Assembly: GCA_003864495.1 (NCBI GenBank)
Contig: ML133409.1
Location: 1,746,584-1,810,583, forward strand
Reading direction: 5' to 3'
From: Nemopilema nomurai
Taxonomy: Eukaryota; Cnidaria; Scyphozoa; Rhizostomeae; Rhizostomatidae
DNA length: 64,000 nucleotides
The notes below the pieces were generated by a model. It did not search any database, was not told the DNA's origin, and saw only the letters and a list, made by a program, of their open reading frames with translations. Position 1 is the first letter of the stretch, and each line of letters opens with the position of its first letter. Shown here in pieces: positions 60,595 to 64,000 of this stretch. A program made the position numbers and the translations under genes.

Positions 60595-61823
60595 GCTTGT
60601 GCAATCACTGACTATCTTTTTTTCTGGAAAGCTATTCTTGCATTCCTTTCTCAAAAGAAATTTAACCGAACAGTTCAACAAAATTTTGATCAAACGTGCA
60701 CAATTTTTCTGCCTAGGCCACTTTGCCTCTTTCTGGCGAGAAACGAAAAGGTGGCTGGTGAAGATCTGAAACTGATTGCGTCACACAACAAATAGTCAAC
60801 CAACCTTTATGACTTTGGTCAAAATTACAAAGTTTACCGCTTTAAAACTGCAGCTTCCAATCCAAAGCATCTAAATGTTTGTAATATAGCATCTAAACAA
60901 TAGTTTTCAGGGGCGAAGCAACCAGGGCCATAAATCTCGGGGGGGGGGGACCCCCAAAAATTTGGGGTAAAGTGATTTTGCTTTAGATTTTGTATCGTTT
61001 TCTTCCAAAGAAATAGGATTCTTTGGGGTTAGCACTACACTTTTTCCATGCTATAGCCATTTTGTCGAGCTCTAATCAACTATTGTTAAGGTTGGTTGGT
61101 TATGTTAGTACAGTGGTATCGCCCCGTGTTATTGGTTCGGCTGAAAATGTTTTGAAACGTGGAAAATGTTTTGAAATCGTTATGAAAGTCATGATGAAGC
61201 TATTTACAATGATGGATCCTTTATCAATTCTGAATGTCTTATCAAAACTTCCATTCTGTTAAGAAACGGATAATTTCCCCCAAACCTCATGCTGTTTTTA
61301 GATTCGTCTCATTTTCAATGGGTGCCAAGTTTAAAAATATTTGTAAAATTTGATTCAGGCGATTGAAGAAGGACGATTTCTTTATACAATAGTCTACTGG
61401 TGTTGCTTTTTCCACTTGTACATTTCGGAATAGCAAGGACTCCTGTCACCAGACCAAGGAAATTTATCAACAAATAGGGATTTAATGTCAGGATGAATAA
61501 TGGAAACACAATTTAACCCCTTTCAAGGTCTTCTCTGTATAGCTTCGGTCAAAGCCTGCCCTTGACGTTAGGGTATTTTTTAATTTCTTCCCTCGCAATG
61601 TAATTGGATCCGATGACGCCCCCGGTCTATGTGCATTTCTGGGTGATGAACAATATGAATGACGTATTTGCCAGGGGATCGTCGACATCGGTGGCCTGCG
61701 GAAGTTAGTTTGCCAACGCATTCCGGACACTTGTCGGTCTTTTCGTGAAGGGAGCCTCTAGCTGGCCAGAACACTGCTGCTCTCTCGCATCCAAGTTGCG
61801 AAAAAGCAGCTTTGAAATTAGAA
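60595..61823. other. Divergent intergenic region, BCS1L / ArfGAP gene
   Basis: About 1.2 kb separates the two start codons, so a shared bidirectional promoter is possible. The 250 bp before 61824 are GC-richer, with several CpG dinucleotides. A transposon-like end beginning CAGGGGCGAAGCAACCAGG lies at 60908 and is followed by a polyguanine run (about 60940-60950). Confidence 0.4.
60908..60960. mobile_element. hAT-like transposon end, remnant
   Basis: CAGGGGCGAAGCAACCAGG followed by a G run and a short C run resembles the widespread CAGGGGCGTAGCCAGG type of terminus in invertebrate hAT elements. No matching second end was found close by. Confidence 0.3.
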
Positions 61824-63835
<2,012 letters not shown>

Positions 63836-64000
63836 GTGATTCGTATCTTTCTCACTAAAATGTTAAAATTTGTTATTGTTATCAAATTTTTATCAAGTTG
63901 TACAGGTATATCAAGGACCTTTATTAATGCAATAAGGATCAGATAACTTAAAGGCAAACTGCTTTTTAATTTCCCAGAACTTGGACAGATTTTCAAAATT

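Overview
This is a stretch of an intron-rich animal nuclear genome, AT-rich outside the genes. It holds spliced genes on both strands with GT/AG junctions, poly(A) signals, tandem repeats and decayed DNA transposons, and no bacterial-type operons. Four genes are recognised by family-specific sequence recalled without a database search: FANCL, a NOL4/NOL4L relative, BCS1L and an SMAP-type ArfGAP. FANCL and BCS1L align end to end with the vertebrate proteins. Together with a very large EAR-repeat secreted protein and intron sizes of 0.2-2 kb, this suggests an early-branching or invertebrate metazoan. A cnidarian is my best guess, but that is inference.

Layout. 1-275: the 3' end of an unrecognised gene. 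799-4253: a composite of nested, decayed DNA transposons with a MITE and a 208-bp duplication. 5298-15526 (minus): a seven-exon gene for a secreted protein of about 2,095 residues, with EAR (EPTP) propeller repeats at both ends of a long array of G-x-K-T-F repeats. 16.2-18.0 kb: a divergent intergenic region. 18051-38350 (plus): FANCL, 15 recognised exons, including a 12.8-kb intron (24815-37629). That intron holds two further substantial coding candidates, one on each strand, and an E-box tandem array. 39.2-43.7 kb: three tandem-repeat arrays (15 bp, 59 bp, and a 173-bp satellite of 16 copies). 43.7-51.4 kb: mostly non-coding, with low-complexity tracts, a MITE candidate, paired CACGTG palindromes and a possible short secreted peptide. 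51403-54780 (minus): three 5' exons of the NOL4-like gene. 57854-60594 (minus): complete BCS1L. 61824 to the window end (plus): the ArfGAP domain of an SMAP-like gene, cut by the window edge.

How the genes relate. The named genes serve unrelated housekeeping roles: DNA crosslink repair (FANCL), mitochondrial complex III assembly (BCS1L), Arf GTPase control in vesicle traffic (SMAP) and a nuclear protein (NOL4-like). They are linked only by position. BCS1L and the ArfGAP are divergent with about 1.2 kb between start codons, and the EAR gene and FANCL are also divergent. The most unusual item is the EAR / G-x-K-T-F repeat / EAR protein. Exon boundaries were read by hand from splice consensus and reading-frame continuity, so single junctions may be wrong even where the gene call is firm.
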